Shown here: in pieces, positions 1 to 8,058 of the stretch
Numbering within the stretch: position 1 is the first letter of the stretch
How the letters are laid out: every line of letters starts with the position of its first letter
DNA from: Chloroflexi bacterium 13_1_40CM_68_21
GTDB taxonomy: Bacteria; Chloroflexota; Limnocylindria; P2-11E
DNA: 24,107 nucleotides
Direction: 5' to 3'
Assembly (NCBI GenBank): GCA_001917735.1
Contig: MNEO01000024.1
Coordinates: 1-24,107 of the forward strand
Position numbers and translations under genes: made by a program
Notes under the pieces: generated by a model
Seen by the model: the letters and a program-made list of their open reading frames with translations, nothing else
What the model was told of the DNA's origin: nothing
The model's database searches: none

Positions 1-40
1 CCGAGCGCGTCGTAGATCGCCCGAGCGCGTCGTAGATCGC
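1..40. repeat. exact 20-bp tandem duplication at the window edge
   Basis: Bases 1-20 and 21-40 are identical (unit ccgagcgcgtcgtagatcgc). The copy lies inside the oxidoreductase coding region. Because 20 is not a multiple of three, the second copy shifts the reading frame just after the conserved AIYDALG residues. It sits exactly at the sequence end, which favours an assembly-end artefact over a biological repeat. Confidence 0.85.
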
Positions 41-1252
41 CGAGCCGGAGGTTCCCTGCGGAACGCTCGCCACTCCCGTCACGAGCGCATCGATCGCATC
101 GGCCGGGAGTGGATCGGCCGCGACGATCGACTTCGCGGCGTAGGTCTCGCGCTCGAGCTGGCCGTCCGAGGTTTGGCCACGGAGATGGCATTGCGACGCG
201 GTGCGGCCGGCGCACCCGGCGTCGAGCAGCATCACGTCCATGAAGGGGCTCGTCTGCGTCGCTCTCGTCACGCGCACGCCGGACGTGGCATCGAGCCGGT
301 CGAGGCCGGCGCGCAACGCAACGATCCCGTCGGCGTCGACCGCGTACAGGCTGAGACTCGGCCCCGCGGGATGGGAATCGAGATGCAGATTCGACCAGAG
401 GGAAACCGGGGCATCGCGCTGCCAAGCCTGCCAGGCGGCGATGACCGTCGCGGCGGCGGTCCAGGGCCATGAGAGAAAGCCCAGCGCCAGCGCTCCGGCG
501 GCATGCGTCCGGAATGTGAGCGACGTCACCGCGCCGAAGCTGCCGCCGCCCCCGCGGAGCGCCCAGAAGAGATCGGGTTCACGCTGGTCGTCGCAGACGA
601 GGGCGCGGCCATCCGCGGTCACGACCTCGGCGGAGACAAGGTCGTCGCAGGTGAGACCCCACGCGCGCGACATGACCCCGACGCCACCGCCCAGCGTGAG
701 CCCGGTGATGCCGACGGTCGCGCAGCTTCCGGCGGGTATGCCCTGGCCCGCTCGCGCGAGGGTGGCGTAGACGTCGATCAGCTTCGCGCCGGCGCCGACC
801 GTCACACGACCCTGTTGCCCAAGGTCGATGCCGCTCATCGGGCCGGTGTCAACGACGAGCCCCGGACCGGTAGACCATCCGCCGTAGCCGTGGCCGCCGC
901 TCCGTAGGGCGAGCGGCACGCCGGTCTGCGCGGCGAAGGCGACGCACGCGCGAACGTCGTCCACCGAGGCGCAGCGCGCGACGCCCTGCGGACGGATCGC
1001 GTCGAAGCGCGTGTTGTATATGACCCGCGCCGCGTCGTAGGCGGGATCGGACGGGCGGACGAGCTCACCCTTCAACGCGCGCGCCAGCGCGTCCCAATCG
1101 GGAGCACGCGCCGTGGGTGTCGCAGTTGGCGACGGCGCCGGCGTGCGGATCTCCGTCGGCGAGGGGCTCGCGGATGAGGGTGCCAGGACGCACGAGGCGA
1201 GGGCGCTCGCGCTCGCGACGCCGGCCACGCGAAGGAAGCGCCGGCGATCCAT
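1..1252 (-). CDS. FAD-binding oxidoreductase, BBE family, Tat lipoprotein, partial (C-terminus cut by window edge)
   Basis: Translating the minus strand from the ATG at 1252 gives an open frame of about 410 residues to the window edge. The N-terminus MDRRRFLR is a twin-arginine-like signal, followed by a hydrophobic stretch and a lipobox LASC (Cys21), so the protein is probably exported folded and lipid-anchored. A proline/threonine/serine-rich linker follows. The FAD_binding_4 domain shows RSGGHGYGG with His121 and GSCATVG with Cys177 before LGGGVG. In berberine-bridge-type enzymes the equivalent His and Cys both bind FAD covalently, so a bicovalent flavin is expected. These enzymes oxidise sugars, alcohols or alkaloid-like substrates; the substrate here is unknown. 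The gene starts 12 bases after the acyl-CoA synthetase stop, so it is probably the last gene of that operon. The last readable residues match the family AIYDALG region and then collide with a 20-base duplication at the edge. Confidence 0.87.
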   Translation of the reverse strand, partial: MDRRRFLRVAGVASASALASCVLAPSSASPSPTEIRTPAPSPTATPTARAPDWDALARALKGELVRPSDPAYDAARVIYNTRFDAIRPQGVARCASVDDVRACVAFAAQTGVPLALRSGGHGYGGWSTGPGLVVDTGPMSGIDLGQQGRVTVGAGAKLIDVYATLARAGQGIPAGSCATVGITGLTLGGGVGVMSRAWGLTCDDLVSAEVVTADGRALVCDDQREPDLFWALRGGGGSFGAVTSLTFRTHAAGALALGFLSWPWTAAATVIAAWQAWQRDAPVSLWSNLHLDSHPAGPSLSLYAVDADGIVALRAGLDRLDATSGVRVTRATQTSPFMDVMLLDAGCAGRTASQCHLRGQTSDGQLERETYAAKSIVAADPLPADAIDALVTGVASVPQGTSGSAIYDALGRSTTRS

Positions 1253-1264
1253 CACCAGCGCGGG

Positions 1265-3196
1265 TCAGGAGATCGCGAGCGCCCGCACCTCATCGACGGC
1301 CGCGGGATTCTCGAGTGCCGAGAGATCGCCGAGATCGTCCTTGCCGAGGTAGGCGCCGCGGATGACGCGGCGCAGGATCTTCGCGTTCCGCGTCTTCGGG
1401 AGCTGCGTGACGAAGCGCACGCCGTCCGGGCGCAGCGGTTTGCCGAGGATCTCCGCAACCTTGTCCTGCACCGACCGGGCGAGCTCGGGCGCGGGCTGAT
1501 GCCCCGGGCGCAACACCGCGAACACGACGATGACCTCGCCCTTGATCTCGTGGGGGACGCCGATCGCGGCGGCCTCGGAGACGGCGGGGTGCGCGACCGC
1601 GGCCGATTCGACCTCGGCCGGTCCGACCCGCTTCCCCGCGACCTTCAACGTGTCATCGCTGCGGCCCTCGATGTACCAGAAGCCTTCGTCGTCGATCCGC
1701 GCCCAGTCGCCGTGTACCCAGACATTCTCGAAACGGCTCCAGTACGTCGCCAGGTAACGGCTCTCTGCCGTGTGCGGGTCGCGCCAGAAACCGCGCGTCA
1801 TCCCCGGCCAGGGCTTGCGGATGATGAGCTCGCCGACCGCCCCGCGCACCGGCCGCCCCCGCTCGTCGACGACATCGGCCGCCATACCGGGGCACGGGCC
1901 GGAGAACGAGCAGGGCTGGATCGGCGTCCAGGTCGTGCAACCGACGATCCCGCCGGAGACCTCGGTCCCGCCCGAGTAATTGATGACGGGGCAGCGCGAC
2001 TCGCCGACGTTGCGGAAATACCACCACCACGGATCGGGGTTCCACGGCTCGCCGGTCGAACCGAGCACGAAGAGCGACGACCGATCCTTCGCTCGGACGG
2101 GATCTTCGCCAGCGCGCATGAGCCCGCGGATCGCGGTGGGCGAGATGCCCAGATGCGTGACCTTATGCCGCTCGACCATCGACCACATGCGCGATGCGTC
2201 GGGGAAGTCCGGCGTGCCGTCGTAGAGCACGATCGTCGCGCCGAGCATCAGCCCGCCGGTGATGAGCCAGGGGCCCATCATCCAGCCGATATCGGTGGAC
2301 CAGAGAATCACGTCGCGCTCCTGAAGATCGAAGCAGTGCGCGAGGTCCTGCGCCGCCTTCACCGGGAATCCGCCGTGCACGTGGACCGCGCCCTTCGGCT
2401 TCCCCGTCGTGCCGGACGTGTAGATGACCATGAACGGGTCCTCGGCGCTGGTGTCGGCGATGTCCAGCACCGCGCCCTCGTGGGTGACCTCGGACCACGC
2501 CACATCGCGACCGCGCTTCGGATACGCGCGTCCCACACGATCGACCACGATGACCGCAGCCACCGACGGCGCGCGATCCGCGGCCTCGTCCGCCGTCTCC
2601 TTCATCGCCACGACCGCGCCGCGGCGGTAGAAGCCGTCCGCGCAGACGAGCACCTGCGCCTCGGCGTCCCGCAGCCGGCCGGCGATGGCCTCGGCGCCGT
2701 ATCCCGAGAACACCGGGATGAAGACCGCCCCGATCGCGCCGATGGCGAGCACCGCAACGGCGCACTCGACGGTCAGCGGTAGGAAGACCGCGACACGGTC
2801 GCCCTTCCTGACGCCGAGCGACCGAAGCCCCGCGGCGAAGCGCGCGACCTGCTCGGCGAGCTCGCCGTACGTCAGCGTGCGGACCGCGCCCTCCTCGCCT
2901 TCGGCGATGACGGCGGCGCGCTGCGGGTCGTGGCGGAGCGCAGTCGCCACGTAGTTCATACGGCCGCCGGTCCACCACGTCGTCCACGGCATCCCGCGAC
3001 TTTGGTCGACCGCGTGGGTGTACGGGACCCGCCACGCGATCCCGAGGTCGCGCTCGGTCGCGCGCCAGAAGCCTTCGAGGTCGTCAGTGGACCAGCGCAG
3101 CAATGAGGCGTAGTCGCGATGGCCGTGCCGCTCCGCGAAGCGGCGCAGCCGGCTTCGCTCGAGGTACCGCGCCGTGGGCTCCCACGCCGGACGCAT
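1265..3196 (-). CDS. AMP-forming acyl-CoA synthetase (acetyl/acetoacetyl-CoA synthetase-like)
   Basis: A 643-residue protein of the ANL superfamily that would activate a carboxylic acid with ATP and CoA to an acyl-CoA in the cytoplasm. It shows the phosphate-binding loop YTSGTTGKPKG (residues 259-269), STDIGWMMGP, the adenine-binding region NYSGGTEVSGG, the hinge GRSDDTLKVAGKRVGPAEVE and the C-terminal PKTRNAKILRR with Lys606. The length and hinge resemble acetyl-CoA synthetase. However, the YWQTETGG-type motif that shapes the acetate pocket in true Acs is replaced by NYSGGTE, so the substrate may be a larger or branched acid. The start is the ATG at 3196, 28 bases after the DUF983 stop; an in-frame GTG at 3205 is an alternative. 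Neither has a clear Shine-Dalgarno. An AcuC-like deacetylase lies three genes upstream in the same operon, and Lys606 is the residue class controlled by acetylation in Acs enzymes. Family sure; substrate not. Confidence 0.92.
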   Translation of the reverse strand: MRPAWEPTARYLERSRLRRFAERHGHRDYASLLRWSTDDLEGFWRATERDLGIAWRVPYTHAVDQSRGMPWTTWWTGGRMNYVATALRHDPQRAAVIAEGEEGAVRTLTYGELAEQVARFAAGLRSLGVRKGDRVAVFLPLTVECAVAVLAIGAIGAVFIPVFSGYGAEAIAGRLRDAEAQVLVCADGFYRRGAVVAMKETADEAADRAPSVAAVIVVDRVGRAYPKRGRDVAWSEVTHEGAVLDIADTSAEDPFMVIYTSGTTGKPKGAVHVHGGFPVKAAQDLAHCFDLQERDVILWSTDIGWMMGPWLITGGLMLGATIVLYDGTPDFPDASRMWSMVERHKVTHLGISPTAIRGLMRAGEDPVRAKDRSSLFVLGSTGEPWNPDPWWWYFRNVGESRCPVINYSGGTEVSGGIVGCTTWTPIQPCSFSGPCPGMAADVVDERGRPVRGAVGELIIRKPWPGMTRGFWRDPHTAESRYLATYWSRFENVWVHGDWARIDDEGFWYIEGRSDDTLKVAGKRVGPAEVESAAVAHPAVSEAAAIGVPHEIKGEVIVVFAVLRPGHQPAPELARSVQDKVAEILGKPLRPDGVRFVTQLPKTRNAKILRRVIRGAYLGKDDLGDLSALENPAAVDEVRALAIS

Positions 3197-3224
3197 CAGC
3201 GTCACGGTACGACAGCGCCGGCGC

Positions 3225-3566
3225 TCAGCTTCGGACGGGGTCGAGGAGCCAGTCAAGATGCAGCCACACCACGCGCGAGTAGCGCCAGACGAACGGCGCC
3301 GCGACAAAGAAGAGGCCGTCCGACACGAGCAGCACGACGAGGACATCCCACCGCGTTGCGAGCCACACCGCGAGGAAGATGAGCCCGAGCACGGGGATGC
3401 CGATCGCATAACTCGCGACCATTGCGCCGGTCCAGTAGCCGCTCTCGCGCTCGAAGCGCAGACCGCACACCGGGCAGGTCTCGTTCATCGCGAACATGCC
3501 GCGCCAGACCCGCCCCTCCATGCAGCGCGGGCAGCGGCCGGCGACGATCGCGGCGAGCCTTTGCAC
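3225..3566 (-). CDS. DUF983 family zinc-ribbon membrane protein
   Basis: A 113-residue protein with two N-terminal CxxC pairs (CPRC at 12-15 and CPVC around 31-34), followed by two hydrophobic helices (about residues 46-68 and 75-93) and a short charged tail. This matches the DUF983 layout: a small zinc-ribbon-like head, the motif ERESGYWTGAM and two transmembrane segments. No biochemical role is established for the family. The start is GTG at 3566, one base after the stop of the Yip1-like gene, so the two are likely co-translated. No strong ribosome-binding site is visible. Confidence 0.8.
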   Translation of the reverse strand: MQRLAAIVAGRCPRCMEGRVWRGMFAMNETCPVCGLRFERESGYWTGAMVASYAIGIPVLGLIFLAVWLATRWDVLVVLLVSDGLFFVAAPFVWRYSRVVWLHLDWLLDPVRS

Positions 3567-3567
3567 G

Positions 3568-4245
3568 TCAGAAGTACTGGAGGATGGCCGCCGCCATCAC
3601 GATGGCGACGAGCGCGCCCACGATCAGGACGAGCGGGACGAGATAGAAGACCAGCGCGCCCAAGATGAAGATCGCGCGCGCGCGATCGCCGGGCACGTCG
3701 TAGTGCAGCTCGATACCGCGGTAGATGACGAACCCGAACCAGACGAGCATGACCAAGCTCAGAACGGACGCGAGCTGGGCGCCCGCGCCCTCCGCGCCGA
3801 AGATGATTCCCGCGAGCGAGGTCGGCGCCTGGTACACGAGCTCGGCATAAGCGAAGAGCACGAAGAGCGGAATGAATGGATGACCGCGCGCGCCGCGCAG
3901 CCGCGCCGCCGCGTGCATCGCGCTCGAGCCGAGAAGCCAGAGGAAGATCGGCGTGAGCGCGGACGCGACGACCAGCGCGTCGAAGGATCGCTGCAGCATG
4001 TAGACCAACACCGCGGTGCGCTCCACGCCGATGAAGCCAAGCAGCGTGTCGACCACCGGGCTGCGGGTCGGACCGAAGACGATGTCCTCGACGCGAATGC
4101 TCGTGGCCATGCGGTAGGCACCGGCGGTCGAAAAGATCATGGCCAGCGCGATGCAGGCGAGCGCCTGCGGCAACGTTCCCGTCCGAAGCCCCCACGCCGC
4201 GAAGCGCCTCGGCCATTGGAGCTCGGCAGCGGGAGCGACGCTCAA
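3568..4245 (-). CDS. polytopic membrane protein, Yip1-like
   Basis: A 225-residue protein with about five hydrophobic segments (near residues 25-45, 88-110, 125-145, 155-178 and 190-222). The region LLGSSAMHAAARLRGARG, followed by a helix with an AYAELVY core and a final helix pair, resembles the Yip1 domain in bacterial membrane proteins. I recognise this by pattern only, so the family call is moderate. The start is TTG at 4245, overlapping the deacetylase stop as TTGA (4242-4245), which implies translational coupling. Function unknown; nothing in the sequence indicates catalysis. Confidence 0.62.
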   Translation of the reverse strand: MSVAPAAELQWPRRFAAWGLRTGTLPQALACIALAMIFSTAGAYRMATSIRVEDIVFGPTRSPVVDTLLGFIGVERTAVLVYMLQRSFDALVVASALTPIFLWLLGSSAMHAAARLRGARGHPFIPLFVLFAYAELVYQAPTSLAGIIFGAEGAGAQLASVLSLVMLVWFGFVIYRGIELHYDVPGDRARAIFILGALVFYLVPLVLIVGALVAIVMAAAILQYF

Positions 4246-5312
4246 CGAAAGGCCGCGGCGAGCGCCTCGCGCACGGCCTCGTCCGTCGCCGCGTCAACGG
4301 AAGTGCGGGCGCCGCCGGAGAGCACCGGCGGATCCTGGTCGTGGAGCTCGGGCGGCACCGGCGCGCCGAGCATGAGCAGGTACTCCATGGACCAGGTACG
4401 GCGCACCGCGTCGAGGTCGTAGCCGCCGCCGCCCATCGCGACCCACGGGTGCGGCGTCGCCGCGAACCACCGCACGACGTGCTCGCGCGCGCGAGTCGAT
4501 AGCTGCAGGTGTGTGAGCGGGTCCGTGAAATGCGAGTCGATCCCCTGCTGAGTAACGAGCACATCGGGCCGGAAGCGGTCGACGAGCGGCGGCACCACCG
4601 CGTCGAAGGCGCGGACATATGCCGGATCGTCGGTGTACGGCGGAAGCGCGACGTTGATGCTGTACCCCGCACCCCTCCCCGTGCCGCGCTCGTTGGCGAA
4701 GCCCGTGCCCGGAAAGAGCGCGCGTCCGGTCTCGTGCAGCGAGATCGTCAGTACCTGGTCGGTGTCGTAGAACGCCGCCTGGACCCCGTCGCCGTGATGC
4801 GCGTCGATGTCGACGTAGGCCACCTTCATGCCGCGGTCCGCCAGGAGGCCACACACGATCGCGGGGTCGTTGTAGATGCAGAACCCCGAAGCGCGTCGGC
4901 GCATCGCATGATGCAGCCCGCCCGCGCCGTTGAACGCCACTCGCGCGCGCCCCGAGAGCACCTCCTCCATCGCGACGAGCGACGCGCCCGTCGTCAGCAG
5001 CGACGCCTCATGCATCCCCTCGAACGGCGGCGTGTCGCCCCACGCGGAGAGGCCCCATTCCGAGTAGTCGAGCCGAGGCTCGGCGGAGGCCTGCGCGATC
5101 GCGTCGACGTACGCGGGATCGTGGATGCGCTCGAGTTCGGCACGCGTGGCGTCACGCGGCGCGAGTAGACGAGCGCCGGGCCGCGCGAAGGCGCCCACCC
5201 CGGAGAGGGTGTCGTACACGCCGCGGAGCCGCCAGGGCTTCAGCGGATGGTCCTCGCGGTAGACGTGCGATGCGAGGCGCGGGTCCCACACGAATCCCGC
5301 GGCGCCGCTCAC
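4242..5312 (-). CDS. histone deacetylase superfamily protein, AcuC-like
   Basis: A 356-residue zinc-dependent deacetylase of the arginase/HDAC fold. Motifs in order: the HH pair at 134-135 (GGLHHAM), FCIYNDPA, VDIDAHHGDGVQ with zinc ligands Asp170 and His172, GIDSHFTDPLTH with the third zinc ligand Asp264, and GGGGYD with Tyr298 as the transition-state tyrosine. All key residues are present, so it should be active on acyl-lysine or another amide. The length matches AcuC, which in Bacillus deacetylates and reactivates acetyl-CoA synthetase. Here an acyl-CoA synthetase lies three genes downstream, which supports an analogous job (inference). Other possible substrates are acetylpolyamines. The GTG start at 5312 overlaps the DHFR stop as GTGA, and its own stop overlaps the next start as TTGA. 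Confidence 0.92.
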   Translation of the reverse strand: MSGAAGFVWDPRLASHVYREDHPLKPWRLRGVYDTLSGVGAFARPGARLLAPRDATRAELERIHDPAYVDAIAQASAEPRLDYSEWGLSAWGDTPPFEGMHEASLLTTGASLVAMEEVLSGRARVAFNGAGGLHHAMRRRASGFCIYNDPAIVCGLLADRGMKVAYVDIDAHHGDGVQAAFYDTDQVLTISLHETGRALFPGTGFANERGTGRGAGYSINVALPPYTDDPAYVRAFDAVVPPLVDRFRPDVLVTQQGIDSHFTDPLTHLQLSTRAREHVVRWFAATPHPWVAMGGGGYDLDAVRRTWSMEYLLMLGAPVPPELHDQDPPVLSGGARTSVDAATDEAVREALAAAFR

Positions 5313-5806
5313 GACTTCCGGATGCGGTCGAGGGTGAGGAAGTTGAAGGCGTAGGGGTGACGCTCATCGGCCAGATGCGGCGTGTTCTCGATGACCTGCC
5401 AGTCGGTGCTGATGAAGTCGAAGTACGTGTCGCCGCCGACGTCCGCGTCGACCTGCGTCAGGTAGATCCGATCGGCCATCGGGAGGAAATGGCGAAACAC
5501 TTCAGCTCCGCCGAAGACGATGACCTCGGGCACGTCGCCCGCGAGCGCGAGCGCCTCCTCCGGTGTCCGCGCGGTGAGGACCCCCTCCGGATGGAACTCC
5601 GGGTCGCGCGTGAGCACGATGCTGGTGCGTCCCCTCAGCGGTCGGCCTATCGAGGCGTAGGTACGGCGGCCCATGATGAGTGGCTTTCCGTCCGTGACTT
5701 CACGGACATGCCTCATGTCGTCGGGCAACCGCCACGGCAGACCGCCGTTCCTGCCGATCACCTTGTTGCGGTCGAACGCGAGGACGAAAGAGATTCGCCT
5801 GGTCAA
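5309..5806 (-). CDS. folA: dihydrofolate reductase
   Basis: A 165-residue protein that reduces dihydrofolate to tetrahydrofolate with NADPH, regenerating the cofactor oxidised by the adjacent thymidylate synthase. Diagnostic features are the N-terminal strand FVLAFDRNKVIGRNGGLPW (Met20-loop type), LPDDM with Asp30 as the catalytic acid, the NADPH-binding GRRTYASIG, and VFGGAEVF near residue 113. Length is typical for bacterial chromosomal DHFR. The start is TTG at 5806, overlapping the thyA stop as TTGA, so expression is coupled to thyA. The pairing thyA-folA is a common order in bacteria. Confidence 0.96.
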   Translation of the reverse strand: MTRRISFVLAFDRNKVIGRNGGLPWRLPDDMRHVREVTDGKPLIMGRRTYASIGRPLRGRTSIVLTRDPEFHPEGVLTARTPEEALALAGDVPEVIVFGGAEVFRHFLPMADRIYLTQVDADVGGDTYFDFISTDWQVIENTPHLADERHPYAFNFLTLDRIRKS

Positions 5807-6684
5807 ACCGCCATTTTCGCCTTGATCGGCGGGTGGTGCTGGTAGTTCTCAAGGCGCGCGAACCTGTCGAGCAGCGGACCTGGCGCTTCGCCGCGTTTCG
5901 CTCGGGCGACGATCTCCCGGTAGCGTGCGACGGCGTCATCGACGCCGCGCAGCTCGGGGTCGAGCCAGAGGGTCGGCGGGGGGAACGGCTCACGCTCGAG
6001 CTGCTCGCGCGCGGCGGCGACGTGATCCGCGTACACGTGCGCGTCGGCCAGGACATGGACGAACTCGCTCGGCTCGAGCTCGACCTCCCGCGCCACCAGG
6101 TGGAGCAGCAAGGCGTACTCGGCCATGTTGAATGGGACGCCGAGCACGAGGTCGCAGGAGCGCTGGTACATCATCAGCGAGAGCCGCCCGCCCGCGACGA
6201 AGAACTGGAACAGCGCGTGGCACGCCGGAAGCGAGGTTGCGTCGATCTCGCCGGGGTTCCAGGCGGTCACGACCATGCGGCGGCTCGCGGGTTGCTCGCG
6301 GACGAGACGGATCACGTCGCGAAGCTGGTCGATGTGCCGTCCGTCCGGTGCGACCCAATCGCGCCACTGCTGCCCGTAGTTGCGGCCGGCGTCGCCGGGG
6401 AAGCGCGCGCGATCTCGCCAGTAATCGGCGAACGCGTTGCCGTCCCAGATGTGCACACCCAGGGCCTGGAGGTCGTTCACGTCCGAGCTGCCGGCGAGGA
6501 ACCAGAGGAGCTCGGCGACGACCGAGCGGAACGCGAGGCGCTTCGTGGTGACCGCGGGGAACCCGCCCGACAGATCGAAGCGCATGACCTCGCCGAAGAT
6601 CGCGCGCGTCCCGACTCCGGTGCGGTCCGCGCGGTCGTCGCCCTGCGCGAGCGCTTTCTTCAGGATCGCGAGGTACTGACGCAC
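5803..6684 (-). CDS. thyA: thymidylate synthase (ThyA type)
   Basis: The folate-dependent enzyme that methylates dUMP to dTMP, producing dihydrofolate. From GTG at 6684 the protein has 293 residues beginning VRQYLAILKKAL, which aligns with the usual ThyA N-terminus (MKQYLELM type). A longer open frame reaches 6756, but that extension is Ala/Ser/Arg-rich and overlaps the upstream gene by over 60 bases, so I reject it. Motifs: RTGVGT (21-26) phosphate/loop arginine, ELLWFLAGSSDV, the catalytic Cys155 in LPACHALFQF, RSCDLVLGVPFNMAEYA for dUMP binding and the C-terminal IKAKMAV. The region before the C-terminus is slightly longer than in E. coli. It begins 7 bases after the serine hydrolase stop and is coupled to folA. 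Confidence 0.96.
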   Translation of the reverse strand: MRQYLAILKKALAQGDDRADRTGVGTRAIFGEVMRFDLSGGFPAVTTKRLAFRSVVAELLWFLAGSSDVNDLQALGVHIWDGNAFADYWRDRARFPGDAGRNYGQQWRDWVAPDGRHIDQLRDVIRLVREQPASRRMVVTAWNPGEIDATSLPACHALFQFFVAGGRLSLMMYQRSCDLVLGVPFNMAEYALLLHLVAREVELEPSEFVHVLADAHVYADHVAAAREQLEREPFPPPTLWLDPELRGVDDAVARYREIVARAKRGEAPGPLLDRFARLENYQHHPPIKAKMAV

Positions 6685-6691
6685 GCTCCGA

Positions 6692-8038
6692 TCAGGCCTC
6701 GACGCGGCGGTGGACGCGGCCGCCGGCGCGGATCCAGCGGACCGTGCCGCTGTCATCGCGAATGACCTCGCCCTTCAGATCCTTGAGCGGCCCTTCGAGG
6801 CAGATGAACTGGTCGTCGCCGGTGAAGGCGACCGGCGTTGGCTGCGGATCGCTGGGCCTCGGCTTTACCCCAAGGATGTTGTGGCTGATCGAGCGATACA
6901 GGAGCACGCCGTCACCGCCCGCCCGAAGCTCGACGTCGCCGAGCGCGGCGGTGTACCGGGCGACGAGCTCATCGCGGCGGGACTTGGTCATGCGTATGTG
7001 CTCGGGGTCGGGATCGTCGACGCCGAGGTAGGTCTTGAGCGCCCATTTGGTGATGTCCTGATGCAGCAGCGCGCCGCGGCCGGAGTTGGTCTGCACGGCT
7101 ATCGCGAAACCGCGCTCGGGCGCGAGCATGAGAACGCCTTGCTGACCGATCGCCGCCCCGCCGTGGTACTGGATCGTCACCCCACCGACCTCGCGAAGGA
7201 ACCACGCGACCCCGACAGCGCGGTCGTTGTCCGCGGGTGTGAGCCGGGTGCGCATGAGCTCGAGCGAGCCGACCGAGAGCAGCCGCCCGCCGTCTGGCGT
7301 CCTGCCGTCTCCGAGGTGAAAGCGCGCATACGCGAGCAGCTCGCGGACGCTCGAGACCACCCCGCCGACCGGCGTCGTCGCCCGGGGAAAGGCCCACGGG
7401 CGCGCGACGCGGGGCTGCTCGTCCACGATGACATGGCCGATGGCGACGCGGTGCGTGATGGCCTCGTCGGCGTTGAAGCAGCTCTTGCTCATGCCCAACG
7501 GGATGAAGAGGAGCTCGCGCACGGCGGCCTCGTAGCTCTTGCCCGTCGTGACCTCGATGAGCCGACCGAGGACCGCGAAGCTCGAGTTCGAGTAGTGCCA
7601 GACCGCTCCGATAGGCGTCAGCTGCTCGAGCTCGGCCATGGCGGCGACGTACCGCGCGAGCGCATCGTCGCCCTTGCCGAAGTCCGCGAAGCAGTCACCG
7701 AGCCAGCCACCGGTGTGCGTGACCAGATGGCGGAGCGTTGCGCCCTCCGCCGCCCCCTCGTCGCGCAAGCGGAACTCCGGGAGGTAGCGCCGGATCGGCG
7801 CGTCGAGATCGAGGGCGCCGCGCTCGACGAGGCGCATGACGACGGTCGCGGTGATCGTCTTCGTGATCGACGCGATCTGAAACAGCGTGTCGCCGTCCAC
7901 CGGGAGCGGGTGGTCCAGGTTGGTGACGCCGTACGCCGCGATGTCCTCGTCGCCTTGCTGCAGGATGCCGATCGCGACACCGGGGACGTGGTAGCGGGCC
8001 ATCCCGTCCCGTACCAGCTTCTCGAGCTCCGGCCGCAC
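6692..8038 (-). CDS. serine hydrolase, beta-lactamase (class C/PBP-like) family
   Basis: From GTG at 8038 the protein has 448 residues. It carries the SxxK nucleophile motif SITK (Ser57, Lys60), the YxN-type motif Tyr149-Ser150-Asn151 in WHYSNSSF, and a late HGG motif (QYHGGAAIG) in the position of KTG/HxG. These define the Pfam beta-lactamase fold that includes D-alanyl-D-alanine peptidases, esterases and class C lactamases. There is no signal peptide in this reading, so it looks cytoplasmic unless the start is wrong. About 110 residues follow the catalytic domain and may form a separate beta-rich tail. The frame extends to 8092 but that overlaps the FecR-domain gene; GTG 8038 has no clear Shine-Dalgarno, and ATG 8002 is an alternative. 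Substrate unknown. Confidence 0.88.
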   Translation of the reverse strand: MRPELEKLVRDGMARYHVPGVAIGILQQGDEDIAAYGVTNLDHPLPVDGDTLFQIASITKTITATVVMRLVERGALDLDAPIRRYLPEFRLRDEGAAEGATLRHLVTHTGGWLGDCFADFGKGDDALARYVAAMAELEQLTPIGAVWHYSNSSFAVLGRLIEVTTGKSYEAAVRELLFIPLGMSKSCFNADEAITHRVAIGHVIVDEQPRVARPWAFPRATTPVGGVVSSVRELLAYARFHLGDGRTPDGGRLLSVGSLELMRTRLTPADNDRAVGVAWFLREVGGVTIQYHGGAAIGQQGVLMLAPERGFAIAVQTNSGRGALLHQDITKWALKTYLGVDDPDPEHIRMTKSRRDELVARYTAALGDVELRAGGDGVLLYRSISHNILGVKPRPSDPQPTPVAFTGDDQFICLEGPLKDLKGEVIRDDSGTVRWIRAGGRVHRRVEA

Positions 8039-8058
8039 GCGCGAATTGTCGCGCGCGC

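Noticed and set aside
1499..2782. 427-codon plus-strand open frame
   Set aside because: Lies fully antisense to the acyl-CoA synthetase and reads as low-complexity Arg/Asp sequence.
6685..6756. 24-residue N-terminal extension of thymidylate synthase
   Set aside because: Overlaps the serine hydrolase end and has no ThyA similarity; GTG 6684 matches the family start.
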